DNA from: Streptomyces sp. NBC_00259
GTDB lineage: Bacteria; Actinomycetota; Actinomycetes; Streptomycetales; Streptomycetaceae
DNA: 64,000 bases
Direction of reading: 5' to 3'
Assembly: GCF_036181745.1 (NCBI RefSeq)
Contig: NZ_CP108080.1
Span: 6,823,501 to 6,887,500, forward strand
A program made the translations under genes and the position numbers. Below are positions 8,648-17,435 of this stretch, piece by piece. Each line of letters starts with the position of its first letter. Positions within the stretch are counted from its first letter, which is position 1. Under the pieces are notes generated by a model. The model worked only from the letters and a program-made list of their open reading frames with translations. It made no database searches and was not told the origin of the DNA.

Positions 8648-8664
8648 ACGATGGATCCAATCGT
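8648..8664. promoter_or_regulatory. GntR-type operator 3 (aldehyde dehydrogenase promoter)
   Basis: ACGATGGATCCAATCGT keeps the TGGATCCA core of the two perfect sites but lacks one T in the left arm. It sits 36 bp before the aldehyde dehydrogenase start and overlaps a TACGAT hexamer that could be the -10 box. Confidence 0.6.
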
Positions 8665-8699
8665 GGTTCATTGAATGTCCGTGTCAGGAGGAGAGCTCC

Positions 8700-10076
8700 G
8701 TGCCCATCGCTACCGTCAACCCCGCCACCGGTGAACTCGTCGAAGAGTTCCCCTCACTCACGAAGGAACAGGTCGACCAGCGCCTGACGCGAGCGGAGGC
8801 CGCGGCCGCCTCGCTCCGTGCCACCGACTTCGACACGCGCGCCCGGTGGATGCGGGCGGCGGCGAACCTGGTCGAGGCCGAGGCAGCCTCGACGGCGCGC
8901 ATGCTCACGACCGAGATGGGCAAGCCGATCGCCCAGGCCCGCACCGAGGTCCTCAAGTGCGCGCACGCGATGCGGTTCTACGCCGACAACGCCGAAACCC
9001 TGTTGGCCGACCAGCCGCTCGCCGACCCGAGCGCGGTCAATGCCTCGGCCGCCTACACCTCGTACGAGCCGCTCGGCGTCGTTCTGGCCGTGATGCCGTG
9101 GAACTACCCGATGTGGCAGGTGATCCGCTTCGCCGCGCCCGCGCTGATGGCCGGCAACGTCGGCCTGCTCAAGCACGCGTCGAACGTGCCGCAGTCCGCG
9201 CTGTACCTCGACACGCTCTTCGAACGGGCGGGCTTCCCCGCCGGGTCGTTCCAGTCGCTCCTCATCGGAGCAACCGACGTCGAAGCAGTCCTGCGGGACC
9301 GGCGCGTCGCCGCCGTGACACTGACCGGTTCCGAGCCGGCCGGGCGGTCGATCGCCGCCGTCGCGGGCTCCGAGGTGAAGAAGGTCGTGCTGGAGCTGGG
9401 CGGCTCCGACCCGTTCGTCGTGCTGCCTTCCGCCGATGTTCGCGCGGCCGCCCGCACCGCCGTGACCGCTCGTACGATCAACAACGGCCAGTCATGCATC
9501 GCGGCCAAGCGGTTCATCGTCCACGCGGAGGTGTACGAGGAGTTCGTCGAGGCCTTTGTCGCGGGCACGAAGGCGCTGACCATCGGCGACCCGCTCGACG
9601 AGGCAACCGAGATCGGGCCGATCGCCACGGAGTCCGGTTGGCGCGAGCTGGGCGAACTGGTCGACGACGCCGTCGCGAAAGGTGCCGTCCTGCGGTGCGG
9701 TGGCTCCGCGGTCGGTACCGAGGGGTGGTTCTTCGAGCCGGCGGTGCTGGAGGAGGTCACCACCGAGATGCGGGTGTACCGGGAGGAGGCTTTCGGTCCG
9801 CTGGCCGTGGTTCACCGGGTCGACGACATCGAGCAGGCCGCGGCGCTCGCCAATGACACGCCCTTCGGCCTCAGCTCGTCGGTGTGGACCACCGACCCGG
9901 TCGAGGAGCGGTTCCTGATCACCCGCCTTCAGGCCGGTGCCGTCTTCGTCAACGGCATGAGCGTCTCCTACCCCGAGCTGCCTTTCGGCGGCGTGAAGGA
10001 CTCCGGTATCGGGCGCGAGCTCGCCGCGGAAGGCATCCGGGAGTTCTGCAACCTCAAGACGATCTGGAAGAGCTGA
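8700..10076 (+). CDS. NAD(P)-dependent aldehyde dehydrogenase (succinate-semialdehyde type)
   Basis: The 458-residue protein starts at GTG 8700 behind CAGGAGGAG. The PWNYPMWQ segment, the catalytic Glu in LELGGSDP (about 232) and the catalytic Cys in NNGQSCIA (about 266) are all intact. PFGGVKDSGIGRE near the end is typical of GabD-like semialdehyde dehydrogenases. It oxidises an aldehyde to the acid in the cytoplasm. Its promoter has the third TTGGATCCAA-type site, so it is likely a member of the GntR regulon together with E1-E2 and the VOC protein. Confidence 0.92.
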   Translation: MPIATVNPATGELVEEFPSLTKEQVDQRLTRAEAAAASLRATDFDTRARWMRAAANLVEAEAASTARMLTTEMGKPIAQARTEVLKCAHAMRFYADNAETLLADQPLADPSAVNASAAYTSYEPLGVVLAVMPWNYPMWQVIRFAAPALMAGNVGLLKHASNVPQSALYLDTLFERAGFPAGSFQSLLIGATDVEAVLRDRRVAAVTLTGSEPAGRSIAAVAGSEVKKVVLELGGSDPFVVLPSADVRAAARTAVTARTINNGQSCIAAKRFIVHAEVYEEFVEAFVAGTKALTIGDPLDEATEIGPIATESGWRELGELVDDAVAKGAVLRCGGSAVGTEGWFFEPAVLEEVTTEMRVYREEAFGPLAVVHRVDDIEQAAALANDTPFGLSSSVWTTDPVEERFLITRLQAGAVFVNGMSVSYPELPFGGVKDSGIGRELAAEGIREFCNLKTIWKS

Positions 10077-10120
10077 CGCGAACCGTCGGTTTCCTCGGAC
10101 AGGCGTGACGGGCTCCGCCG

Positions 10121-10141
10121 TCGCCCGTCGCCCGTCGCCCG
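10121..10141. repeat. 7-bp tandem repeat, three copies
   Basis: TCGCCCG is repeated three times between the aldehyde dehydrogenase and the beta-helix gene. I see no gene in 10077-10328. Confidence 0.6.
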
Positions 10142-10328
10142 TCGCGCACGGTCCCGACGGCGCGGGCACGTTCGTCGGTGTCGTCCGACCAGGCCGCACT
10201 CGCCGGGCCGGCCCAGTGCCAGGGTGCTGCGGCAACAGTGTGGCACCGGCCATGGCCAGGGGGTGTCGACGACGGGGCCGGGCGGGTGGCGCTTACGGTG
10301 CCCGTCAGCCCCAGCCTCTGGAGACACC

Positions 10329-11657
10329 GTGAAACTCGTACCGAGCGCCGGCGATGCCTGCGCCGCCCTGGCCCTGGGCCTGGTCATCCTGACCGTCACC
10401 CCCGCTCAGGCCGACCCCACCGGACCCGACCGTGCCATCGCCTGCGACACCGAGGCCCTCAAGAACGCCATCCACGCCGCCAACACCGCCGGAGGCGGCA
10501 CCGTCCAGCTGGCCCGCAGATGCACCTACACACTCACCACAGTGGACAACACCGGGCTCCACGGCGCGAACGGCCTCCCCCTCATCACCGCCCCCATCAC
10601 CCTCAGGGCCGGCAAGAACACGGTCATCGAACGCTCCGCCGCCGCACCCGCGTTCCGCATCTTCGAGGTCACCGGCCCCGCGGGCGCCCTCACCCTCGAC
10701 GGCACGAACCAAGGCCGCCGCCCCGGCGACCACCGTGACCCCTGGAACACCGCCGACGCGCTCCTCACCGGCGCCGACCGCGACGACCGTGACCGGGCCT
10801 GCCGGAACGGCTCGGGCCTGACCGTCCGGGGCGGCAGCACCGCCGACCGTGGAGGCGCCGTCTTCGTCGACGACGACCGCAGCCTCACCCTGCACTGCGT
10901 CAGCCTCACCAACAACACCGCCGCGAACGGCGGCGCCGTCCAGAACCTGGGCACCGCCGACGTCCGCGCCAGCACTCTCAGCGAGAACTCCGCCGCAGCC
11001 GGCAGCGGCGGCGCCATCAGCAGCCAGAACGGCGAGCTGAACCTCACCGCATCCAAGCTGAGCCACAACACCGCGGCCGGGGGCGGCGGCCTCTTCGTCG
11101 AGGGAGTATCCGCGACGGTCAGCGCGAGCGTGATCGAGCACAACACCGCCACCTCGGACGTCGGCGGCATCTATGTCGCAGGCGGGGTGGTGGACATCGT
11201 CAAGAGCACCATCCGGCACAACACCGCCACCAACATCGCCGGCGGCCTGGCCTCTACCGGCGGTTCCGTACATCTTCGGCACAGCTCCGTCAGCGAGAAC
11301 ACCGCCAGGCAGGCAGGCGGGATTCAGGCCCAGAGCCAGGTGGTGGTCGACGACAGCAAGGTCAACAAGAACACCGCCGATCTCGGTGGCGGCATTGTGG
11401 TGATCCAGGGCAACATCACCATGAGCCGCAGTCAGGTCAACGAGAACCGGGCACGCATTACCCGCGGCGCCGGCATCATCAACGTCAACACCCTGACGCT
11501 CACCGACGTCGAGGTGGCCCGCAACGTCGCCAACGCACCCGCAGGCGGCATCCACAACAGCGGCACCGTCACGGTCAACGGCCAGACCCGCATCACCGAC
11601 AACACCCCCACCAACTGCACGGGGAGCGCCACTCCCGTACCCGGCTGCGTCGGCTGA
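10329..11657 (+). CDS. secreted right-handed beta-helix repeat protein
   Basis: The protein has 442 residues from GTG 10329. Residues 1-28 form a signal peptide (hydrophobic ALALGLVILTVTPAQA, cleavage likely after AQA). The rest is a run of about 20-25-residue coils rich in NNT, GGA, GGG and NTA steps (NTAANGGAVQN, NTAAGGGGLFV, NTATSDVGGIY, NTADLGGGIVV), as in parallel beta-helix proteins of the polymorphic membrane protein or pectin-lyase-like type. The Cys pair at the end (NCTGSATPVPGC) could form a disulfide cap. No catalytic residues are recognisable. It is probably an exported structural or adhesive protein; the function is unknown. Confidence 0.75.
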   Translation: MKLVPSAGDACAALALGLVILTVTPAQADPTGPDRAIACDTEALKNAIHAANTAGGGTVQLARRCTYTLTTVDNTGLHGANGLPLITAPITLRAGKNTVIERSAAAPAFRIFEVTGPAGALTLDGTNQGRRPGDHRDPWNTADALLTGADRDDRDRACRNGSGLTVRGGSTADRGGAVFVDDDRSLTLHCVSLTNNTAANGGAVQNLGTADVRASTLSENSAAAGSGGAISSQNGELNLTASKLSHNTAAGGGGLFVEGVSATVSASVIEHNTATSDVGGIYVAGGVVDIVKSTIRHNTATNIAGGLASTGGSVHLRHSSVSENTARQAGGIQAQSQVVVDDSKVNKNTADLGGGIVVIQGNITMSRSQVNENRARITRGAGIINVNTLTLTDVEVARNVANAPAGGIHNSGTVTVNGQTRITDNTPTNCTGSATPVPGCVG

Positions 11658-11720
11658 CGACCACACCGGAAAGCCCACGCCCACATCTGTGGGGCCCTCC
11701 CCATGGCGGGGCAGGAGTCC

Positions 11721-11773
11721 GCCCATGCCCTGGGGGAGGTGCGGCGCATCCGCACCGCCTACAGGGCATGGGC
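11721..11773. terminator. nested bidirectional hairpin
   Basis: An outer perfect 12-bp stem (GCCCATGCCCTG with CAGGGCATGGGC) encloses an inner perfect 7-bp stem (GGTGCGG with CCGCACC). It lies between convergent genes. The right outer arm is made of the last codons of the FAD oxidase, so the stop codon falls within the hairpin. Confidence 0.75.
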
Positions 11774-13180
11774 CTCAGGGGCGATGTTCTTGTTGAAGCG
11801 GAGCAGGTTGTGAGGGTCCCAGGCGGCCTTGACCGAACGCAGCCGCCGGTGCTTGGCCTCACTGCCGTGCACTCCGCGTCGCCACTCCTCGCCCAGGTCG
11901 TCGGTGAGGTTGGCGTAGCCGTTCGTCAGGGCGTGCGGCCGCATCGCCTCGGTGAGGGCCGTCGCCCACTGGTCGTACTGTGCGTCGTACGCGGGCGCGT
12001 CCCACTTGCTGATGGCTTCCCACAGCCAGGCGGCTCCCTCACGGGAGAAGGCCATGGCGTCCTCGTCGACATCCTCGGAGATCGCGCCGCCCATGAACGA
12101 GAGGTTGATCGTGCAGAAGGCGCCCGGGTTCGAGGGCGCGGCGGCAACGCTCGCCAGCAGCACGTCGACGGCGTCGGCGGACAGGGCCGGCAGATACCCA
12201 CCCCGCAGGTTCATGCGCATGCCGTAGGGGGCGACGGCGTCGAGCATGCTGTTCGCCCGGACCCACGTGGTCTTCCCCACCAGGTCGGCAAGCGGTCGGC
12301 CGAGCGCGGCGAGCGGCTCGACGACCTCATGGGCCGAGGCGGGCTCACCGGTGTGGACCACGACGAGAACGAGCACGGGCCTCCCGTGCACCTCCTCGGG
12401 CAGCGTCGGCAGCGGGGGAGCGGGAGCGATCGCGACGAGCAGGCCCAGTTCCCGCGGGGCTGTGGCCAGGTGCGCCGGAAGCCTGCGGAGGATGTCGGCG
12501 GCCTGGTCGAACGGGAAGATCAGCTGCCCTGCGACGACGTCGGGGCCGACCCGGTGCGCGCGGTACTCGAACGAGGTGACGACCCCGAAGTTGCCGCCCC
12601 CGCCGCGCAGCGCCCAGAACAGCTCGGGGTTCTCGCTCTCGTCGGCGCGGACCTTGCGGCCGTCCACGGTGATCATGTCGCAGGCCAGCAGGTTGTCGAC
12701 GGTGGCGCCGTGGCGGCGCATCAGAAAGCCGATGCCGCCGCCCAGGGTCAGCCCGGCGACGCCGGTGTTGCTGACCGTACCGGCGGGGACGGCCAGGCCG
12801 TGCCGCTGTGCGGCGGCGTCCATCTCGCCCAGCCTGACGCCGGGTTGGGCCCGTACCACCCGGGTCTCCGGGTCGACGGTGACCGCCCGCATCGCCGAGA
12901 GATCGACGACCAGCGCGCCACCGGGCATCGCATAGCCGTCGGAACCGTGTCCGCCGCTGCGTACGGCCACCGGGACGGCGTGCGCGGAGGCGTAACGCAG
13001 GGCGGTCGCGACGTCCTTCTCGTCGACGCACTGCGCGATCAGCGCGGGGCCCTCGTCGGCGGCACGGCCCTGGTAGAGCGCGCGCGTGGCGTCGTACCGC
13101 AGGTCGCCGGGCCGCAACACCGCGCCGCGGAAGCCGGTGGGGAAGCCGGAGTGGGTGCGGGGTTCTGTGGACACGCCCAT
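11759..13180 (-). CDS. FAD-linked oxidase, berberine-bridge-enzyme (BBE) type
   Basis: The 473-residue protein starts at ATG 13180 behind TGGAGG. The FAD-binding PCMH domain shows RSGGHGSDG with His 78, the residue that carries covalent FAD in this family, and GVAGLTLGGGIGFLMRRHG, where the second covalent attachment Cys of bicovalent enzymes is absent. The C-terminal BBE segment (YANLTDDLGEEW and RFNKNIAP) is present, matching the usual YxN...NxP pattern in outline. These enzymes oxidise alcohols, sugars or secondary metabolites with O2. No secretion signal is seen. The gene stands alone after a duplicated 18-bp upstream repeat. Confidence 0.88.
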   Translation of the reverse strand: MGVSTEPRTHSGFPTGFRGAVLRPGDLRYDATRALYQGRAADEGPALIAQCVDEKDVATALRYASAHAVPVAVRSGGHGSDGYAMPGGALVVDLSAMRAVTVDPETRVVRAQPGVRLGEMDAAAQRHGLAVPAGTVSNTGVAGLTLGGGIGFLMRRHGATVDNLLACDMITVDGRKVRADESENPELFWALRGGGGNFGVVTSFEYRAHRVGPDVVAGQLIFPFDQAADILRRLPAHLATAPRELGLLVAIAPAPPLPTLPEEVHGRPVLVLVVVHTGEPASAHEVVEPLAALGRPLADLVGKTTWVRANSMLDAVAPYGMRMNLRGGYLPALSADAVDVLLASVAAAPSNPGAFCTINLSFMGGAISEDVDEDAMAFSREGAAWLWEAISKWDAPAYDAQYDQWATALTEAMRPHALTNGYANLTDDLGEEWRRGVHGSEAKHRRLRSVKAAWDPHNLLRFNKNIAPEAHAL

Positions 13181-13215
13181 GGGGGCCTCCAGTGTCAGGA
13201 ACGGACAAGGCGAAC

Positions 13216-13251
13216 GGGAAACCACGGCCTGTCGGGAAACCACTGCCTGTC
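13216..13251. repeat. 18-bp direct repeat, two copies
   Basis: GGGAAACCACGGCCTGTC at 13216 is repeated at once at 13234 with one change. The pair is 36-71 bp before the FAD oxidase start and could be an operator. Confidence 0.6.
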
Positions 13252-13276
13252 GCCGGTGCCTTCGGCACGGCTCGTG

Positions 13277-14716
13277 TCAGAGGACCCGGAGGATGTCTTC
13301 GACGCGGTCCTTGGCGTCGCCGAAGAGCATGGCGGAGTTCTCGCGGTAGAAGAGCGGGTTCTGCACGCCGGCGTATCCGGAGGCCATGGAGCGTTTGAAG
13401 ACGATGACGTTCTCGGCGTTCCAGACCTGGAGGACGGGCATGCCGGCGATCGGTGAGTCCGGGTCCTCGGTGGCGGCGGGGTTGACGGTGTCGTTGGCGC
13501 CGATGACGAGGACGACGGTGGTGCGGTCGAAGTCGTCGTTGATCTCGTCCATCTCCAGCACGATGTCGTAGGGGACCCTGGCCTCGGCGAGCAGGACGTT
13601 CATGTGGCCCGGCAGCCGGCCCGCGACCGGGTGGATGCCGAAGCGCACGTCGACGTCCCGGTCCCTGAGCGTGCGGGTCAGCTCGGCGACGCCGTACTGG
13701 GCCTGGGCCACGGCCATGCCGTATCCGGGGGTGATGATCACCGAGTCGGCCGACCCGAGGAGCTCGGCGACGCCCTCGGCGGTGATCTCGCGGTGCTCGC
13801 CGTAGTCCTTGTCGTCGGCCGGGCCGGCCTCGATGCCGAACCCGCCGGCGATCACGGAGATGAAGGAACGGTTCATCGCCTTGCACATGACGGAGGACAG
13901 ATAGGCGCCCGAGGAGCCGACCAGGGCGCCGGTGATGATCAGCAGGTCGTTCTCCAGCAGGAATCCCGACGCCGCGGCCGCCCAGCCGGAGTACGAGTTC
14001 AGCATCGAGACCACGACCGGCATGTCACCGCCGCCGATCGAGGCGACCAGGTGCGCACCCAGGACCAGCGCCGTGATCGTGACCGCGACCAGCAGCCACA
14101 GCGCCGGGGCGATCACGAACCACGTCGTCAGCACCGTGAACGCGGCCAGGGCACCGAGGTTGAGGTGGTTCCTGCCGGGGAGCATCAGCGGCGACGACGA
14201 GATCCGTCCCGAGAGCTTGAGGAACGCCACGATCGAACCGGTGAAGGTGACCGCGCCGATGAAGACGCCGATGAACACCTCGGCGGAATGGATCCCGAGC
14301 AGTTCCTGGACCTCGAGCACCTTGGCCTCGGCACTGACCGTGCCGTTCAGGGTGGCCTCGACGTGGAGGTAGCCGTTCCAGCCCACGAGCACCGCGGCCA
14401 GCCCCACGAAGGAGTGCAGCAACGCGATCAGCTCGGGCATCCCGGTCATCTCCACCACGCGCGCCCGCCACAGCCCGGCCGCGGCTCCGATCGCCATGGC
14501 GCCGATCATCAGCGCCAGACCGACTCCGGAGATGTCATGGTGGATCGCCAGCGCACTCGTCGCGGCCAGGGCCACCACCATGCCGCCGATGCCGAAGGAC
14601 TTGCCGGCCTTGGCGGTCTCGTGACGGGAAAGTCCGGCCAGCGCCAGGATGAAGAGCAGCGCGGCGACGATGTAGGCAGCCGCCGCTGCTGTCTCGACAG
14701 TCATCAGTTCAGACAT
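13277..14716 (-). CDS. pntB: NAD(P) transhydrogenase subunit beta
   Basis: The 479-residue membrane protein has about nine hydrophobic segments in the first 270 residues and then the NADP-binding domain III: ITPGYGMAVAQAQYGV, GRLPGHMNVLLAEA, ANDTVNP and the conserved KRSMASGYAGVQNPLFY end region. It forms with PntA the proton-translocating transhydrogenase that reduces NADP+ with NADH using the proton gradient. The start is at MSELMTVE, 11 bp after the pntA stop, so the two form an operon. The combined layout matches the usual alpha/beta proteins. Confidence 0.95.
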   Translation of the reverse strand: MSELMTVETAAAAAYIVAALLFILALAGLSRHETAKAGKSFGIGGMVVALAATSALAIHHDISGVGLALMIGAMAIGAAAGLWRARVVEMTGMPELIALLHSFVGLAAVLVGWNGYLHVEATLNGTVSAEAKVLEVQELLGIHSAEVFIGVFIGAVTFTGSIVAFLKLSGRISSSPLMLPGRNHLNLGALAAFTVLTTWFVIAPALWLLVAVTITALVLGAHLVASIGGGDMPVVVSMLNSYSGWAAAASGFLLENDLLIITGALVGSSGAYLSSVMCKAMNRSFISVIAGGFGIEAGPADDKDYGEHREITAEGVAELLGSADSVIITPGYGMAVAQAQYGVAELTRTLRDRDVDVRFGIHPVAGRLPGHMNVLLAEARVPYDIVLEMDEINDDFDRTTVVLVIGANDTVNPAATEDPDSPIAGMPVLQVWNAENVIVFKRSMASGYAGVQNPLFYRENSAMLFGDAKDRVEDILRVL

Positions 14717-14727
14717 GACCGGGCCCC

Positions 14728-16287
14728 TCAGCTTCTCGAGAACATGGAGAGCATCCGGCGGGTCACGGCGAAGCCACCGAAGATGTTGACGGAGGCCAGC
14801 AGGATCGCGATCGTCGACAGCACCGTGACCACGTCGCCGTTCGGGGTCTCGCCGTGCCCGATCTGCAGCAGGGCGCCGACCACGATGATTCCCGAGATCG
14901 CGTTGGTCACGCTCATCAGAGGCGTGTGCAGGGCGTGATGCACCTGACCGATCACGTAGTAGCCGATCACGATCGCCAGCGCGAACACCGTCAAGTGTCC
15001 TTGCAGGGCGGACGGGGAGAGGGCCGCGAGCAGGAACAACACCGTGGCGCCGACTCCGGCCATGGCGAACGGCCGCCGGGCCGACACCGGTGGCTCGGCC
15101 CGGGAGCCGACCGGCCGCGCCTCGGAGGGTGCGGGGGAGGAAGCGGCCGCCGGGGCGGCGGACACCTGGACCGGCGGCGGCGGCCAGGTCAACTCGCCGT
15201 CGTGTACGACGGTCATCGACCGCTGCACGACGTCGTCGAAGTCCAGCACCAGCCGGCCGTCCTTGTCCGGGGTCATCAGCTTCATCAGGTTGACCAGGTT
15301 GGTGCCGTACAACTGGGACGCCTGCGTGGGCAAGCGTCCGGGCAGGTCGGTGTAGCCGATGATCGTCACACCGTTGGCCGTGACCACGGCCTCGTCCCTG
15401 ACCGTGCCCTCGACGTTGCCGCCGTTCGCGGCGGCCAGGTCCACGATCACGCTGCCCGATCTCATCGACGCCACCATCTCGGCGGTGATCAGTGTCGGCG
15501 CCGGCCTGCCCGGGATCAGCGCGGTCGTGATCACGATGTCCGTCTCCGGCATCCGGTCCATGTACAACCGGGCCGCGCGGGCGTTGTAGTCCTGCGACAT
15601 CTCCTTGGCGTAACCCGTCGCCGACACCGCCACCTCGTCGGCATCGCCGGCCTCGACCGAGAGGTACTCGCCGCCCAGCGACCTGACCTGGTCGGCGACT
15701 TCCGGCCGCGGATCCGTGGCGTACACGACGGCACCCAGGCTTCCTGCCGCACCGATCGCGGCCAGACCCGCCACCCCCGCACCACAGACCAGCACCTTGG
15801 CCGGCGGCACCTTGCCCGCGGCGGTCACCTGACCGGTGAAGAACCGGCCGAAGGCATGAGCGGCCTCCACCACCGCGCGGTAGCCCGCGATGTTCGCCAT
15901 CGACGACAGCACGTCCAACGACTGCGCCCGCGAGATACGTGGCACCGCGTCCATCGCCAGCGCCGTGATCGGCCGCTTCGCCAGGTCCTCCACCAGCGCG
16001 GGGTTCCACGCCGGGCTCATGAGGCCCAGGACCGTCGCACCCGGCTTCAGCCCGTCCAACTGCTCCTGCGAGAGGGCGTTCACCCCGAACACGATGTCCG
16101 CCGCAAGCGGGTCACCGGCCCTCGCGCCGGCCCCGACGTACGCCTCGTCCGGGAAGCTCGACAACTCTCCGGCACCCGGCTCCACCACGACGTCGTACCC
16201 CAGCTTCACCAGCTGGACCACCGTGGTGGGAGTCGCGGCAACGCGCGTCTCGCCACGGCGGGCTTCGCTCACGATTCCGATCAGCAT
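14728..16287 (-). CDS. pntA: NAD(P) transhydrogenase subunit alpha
   Basis: The 519-residue protein starts at MLIGIVSEARRGETRVAATP. Domain I binds NAD(H), with VLVCGAGVAGLAAIGAAGSLGA as the nucleotide loop and RMPETDIVITTALIPGRPAP as a conserved lid. A Pro/Ala linker near residues 380-410 leads to the membrane part with four helices (MAGVGATVLFLLAAL to SVNIFGGFAVTRRML). It is the full fused alpha type rather than a split alpha1/alpha2. It pairs with the pntB gene just downstream and would supply NADPH for the many reductases nearby. Confidence 0.95.
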   Translation of the reverse strand: MLIGIVSEARRGETRVAATPTTVVQLVKLGYDVVVEPGAGELSSFPDEAYVGAGARAGDPLAADIVFGVNALSQEQLDGLKPGATVLGLMSPAWNPALVEDLAKRPITALAMDAVPRISRAQSLDVLSSMANIAGYRAVVEAAHAFGRFFTGQVTAAGKVPPAKVLVCGAGVAGLAAIGAAGSLGAVVYATDPRPEVADQVRSLGGEYLSVEAGDADEVAVSATGYAKEMSQDYNARAARLYMDRMPETDIVITTALIPGRPAPTLITAEMVASMRSGSVIVDLAAANGGNVEGTVRDEAVVTANGVTIIGYTDLPGRLPTQASQLYGTNLVNLMKLMTPDKDGRLVLDFDDVVQRSMTVVHDGELTWPPPPVQVSAAPAAASSPAPSEARPVGSRAEPPVSARRPFAMAGVGATVLFLLAALSPSALQGHLTVFALAIVIGYYVIGQVHHALHTPLMSVTNAISGIIVVGALLQIGHGETPNGDVVTVLSTIAILLASVNIFGGFAVTRRMLSMFSRS

Positions 16288-16330
16288 TCCCCACACTCCA
16301 GGGTGTCGATGTTCCCGGGCATTCGGCGGA

Positions 16331-16344
16331 TGCCCACGTGGGCA
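16331..16344. promoter_or_regulatory. 14-bp palindrome upstream of pntA
   Basis: TGCCCACGTGGGCA is a perfect palindrome 44-57 bp before the pntA start. It is a plausible operator for the pntAB promoter; I cannot name the factor. Confidence 0.4.
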
Positions 16345-16352
16345 CACCGGGA

Positions 16353-16387
16353 GCGCCATCCAAGGCGACTGCGGCATTGGATGGCGC
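16353..16387 (-). terminator. hairpin between the SDR gene and pntA
   Basis: GCGCCATCCAA and TTGGATGGCGC form a perfect 11-bp stem with a 13-nt loop, 18 bp after the SDR stop. It probably ends the SDR transcript, though it could also act as an attenuator for pntAB. Confidence 0.55.
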
Positions 16388-16405
16388 CTGCCCGGGAGTC
16401 CGCGA

Positions 16406-17215
16406 TCAGGCGACGGGCTTCGACAGCCCGCCGTCGACGCGCAGCACCTGACCGGTCACGTAGGAGGCGTCGTCGGACGCCAGGAACGCCGCGGCGGCGG
16501 CGACCTCGGCGGGCTCGGCCCAGCGGCCGAGGCGGATGCCGAGCCCCTGAACCATGCCGGCCCGGACCTCCTCAGCGCTCTTGCCCTGCTGCTTGCCCAT
16601 GGCCTCGGTCTTGGTGAGCCAGCCCTCGGTCGTCGTCATTCCGGGGGAGATCGCGTTGACCCGGATGTTGCGGGGAGCCGCCTCGGCCGCCAGGTAGCTC
16701 GTGAGCGCGACCGCGCCCGCGTTCACGATGGCCGTGGCACCGGTGTTGGGAATCAACGCGTGTGCGGTCGCGCCGACGACGTTGACGATGCTGCCGCTGC
16801 CGGTCCGGCTCAGGAGGGGCAGCGCGGCCTGCGAGACGCGAAGGTAGCCGATCAGCTTCGTGTCGAAGGCGGAAGCGATGTTCTTCTCGTCGACGTTCTC
16901 GAGCGGGGAGGGCGTGAGCTGCGGCCCCGCGTTGTTCACGAGGATGTCGAGGGCGCCGTGCCAGGCGTGCACCTCTGCCAGAGCGCCGTTGACGGAATCC
17001 GCGTCGGTGACGTCCGCGACGACGGGGAGCACGTTCTCCGCCCCGGATCCCTCGGTGAGACGACCGGCCGCGGCCTTGACCGCCGCCTCGTCCCGGGCCG
17101 CGATCGCCACCTTGGCACCACGCTCGAGCAGCGCCTGTGCGATGGCGAAACCCATGCCTCGACTACCACCGGTCACGAAGGCCGTGCGGCCCTCCAAGTT
17201 CCAACCTGCAGCCAT
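16406..17215 (-). CDS. SDR-fold protein lacking the catalytic Ser-Tyr-Lys
   Basis: The 269-residue protein has an intact Rossmann start (TGGSRGMGFAIAQ near residue 15), NNAG and a standard tail (NIRVNAISPG, ITGQVLRVDGG-like end). Counting back from NIRVN, the positions of the catalytic Lys, Tyr and Ser hold Asn, Thr and Gly (VVGATAHALIP, then NTGATAIVNAG). A dehydrogenase reaction of the normal type is therefore doubtful; NAD(P) binding, a scaffold role or a different chemistry is possible. It lies beside pntAB but is separated by a hairpin. Confidence 0.85.
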   Translation of the reverse strand: MAAGWNLEGRTAFVTGGSRGMGFAIAQALLERGAKVAIAARDEAAVKAAAGRLTEGSGAENVLPVVADVTDADSVNGALAEVHAWHGALDILVNNAGPQLTPSPLENVDEKNIASAFDTKLIGYLRVSQAALPLLSRTGSGSIVNVVGATAHALIPNTGATAIVNAGAVALTSYLAAEAAPRNIRVNAISPGMTTTEGWLTKTEAMGKQQGKSAEEVRAGMVQGLGIRLGRWAEPAEVAAAAAFLASDDASYVTGQVLRVDGGLSKPVA

Positions 17216-17288
17216 GTTCGGCCCCTCCAGTCAGCGGTCAATTGCTTGCTGCCGAGTGGATCCGACGAGCCGAGGCCCTGCAAGCGCG

Positions 17289-17435
17289 GTTAACGGAGCG
17301 TTCACACCTGGGCAGTCGGGCCACCTCACACCTTCCCGAGGGTTAACGGTGGGAGGCGCACACTGGCCTGCGCTCAGCCTGTTCCGAGGGTGAAGGAGGG
17401 GTGGGTGATGGAGGTCTGCTGCCTCGAGGCACCCC
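17289..17435 (+). promoter_or_regulatory. conserved 147-nt leader element, copy B
   Basis: This is the plus-strand partner of the element at 3516-3370. It runs from GTTAACGGAGCG through a second GTTAACGGTG and CACACTGGCCTGCGCTCAG to GAAGGAGG, then the ATG at 17408 and the codons for MEVCCLEAP. It precedes a short leader ORF and the NrtS-like membrane gene. Its conservation with copy A, 14 kb away and on the opposite strand, suggests a common signal for the two genes. Confidence 0.6.

Noticed and set aside
13277..16009. A single long reading frame covering pntB and part of pntA on the minus strand
   Set aside because: Its upstream part is the shadow of pntA; the pntB protein clearly starts at 14716.
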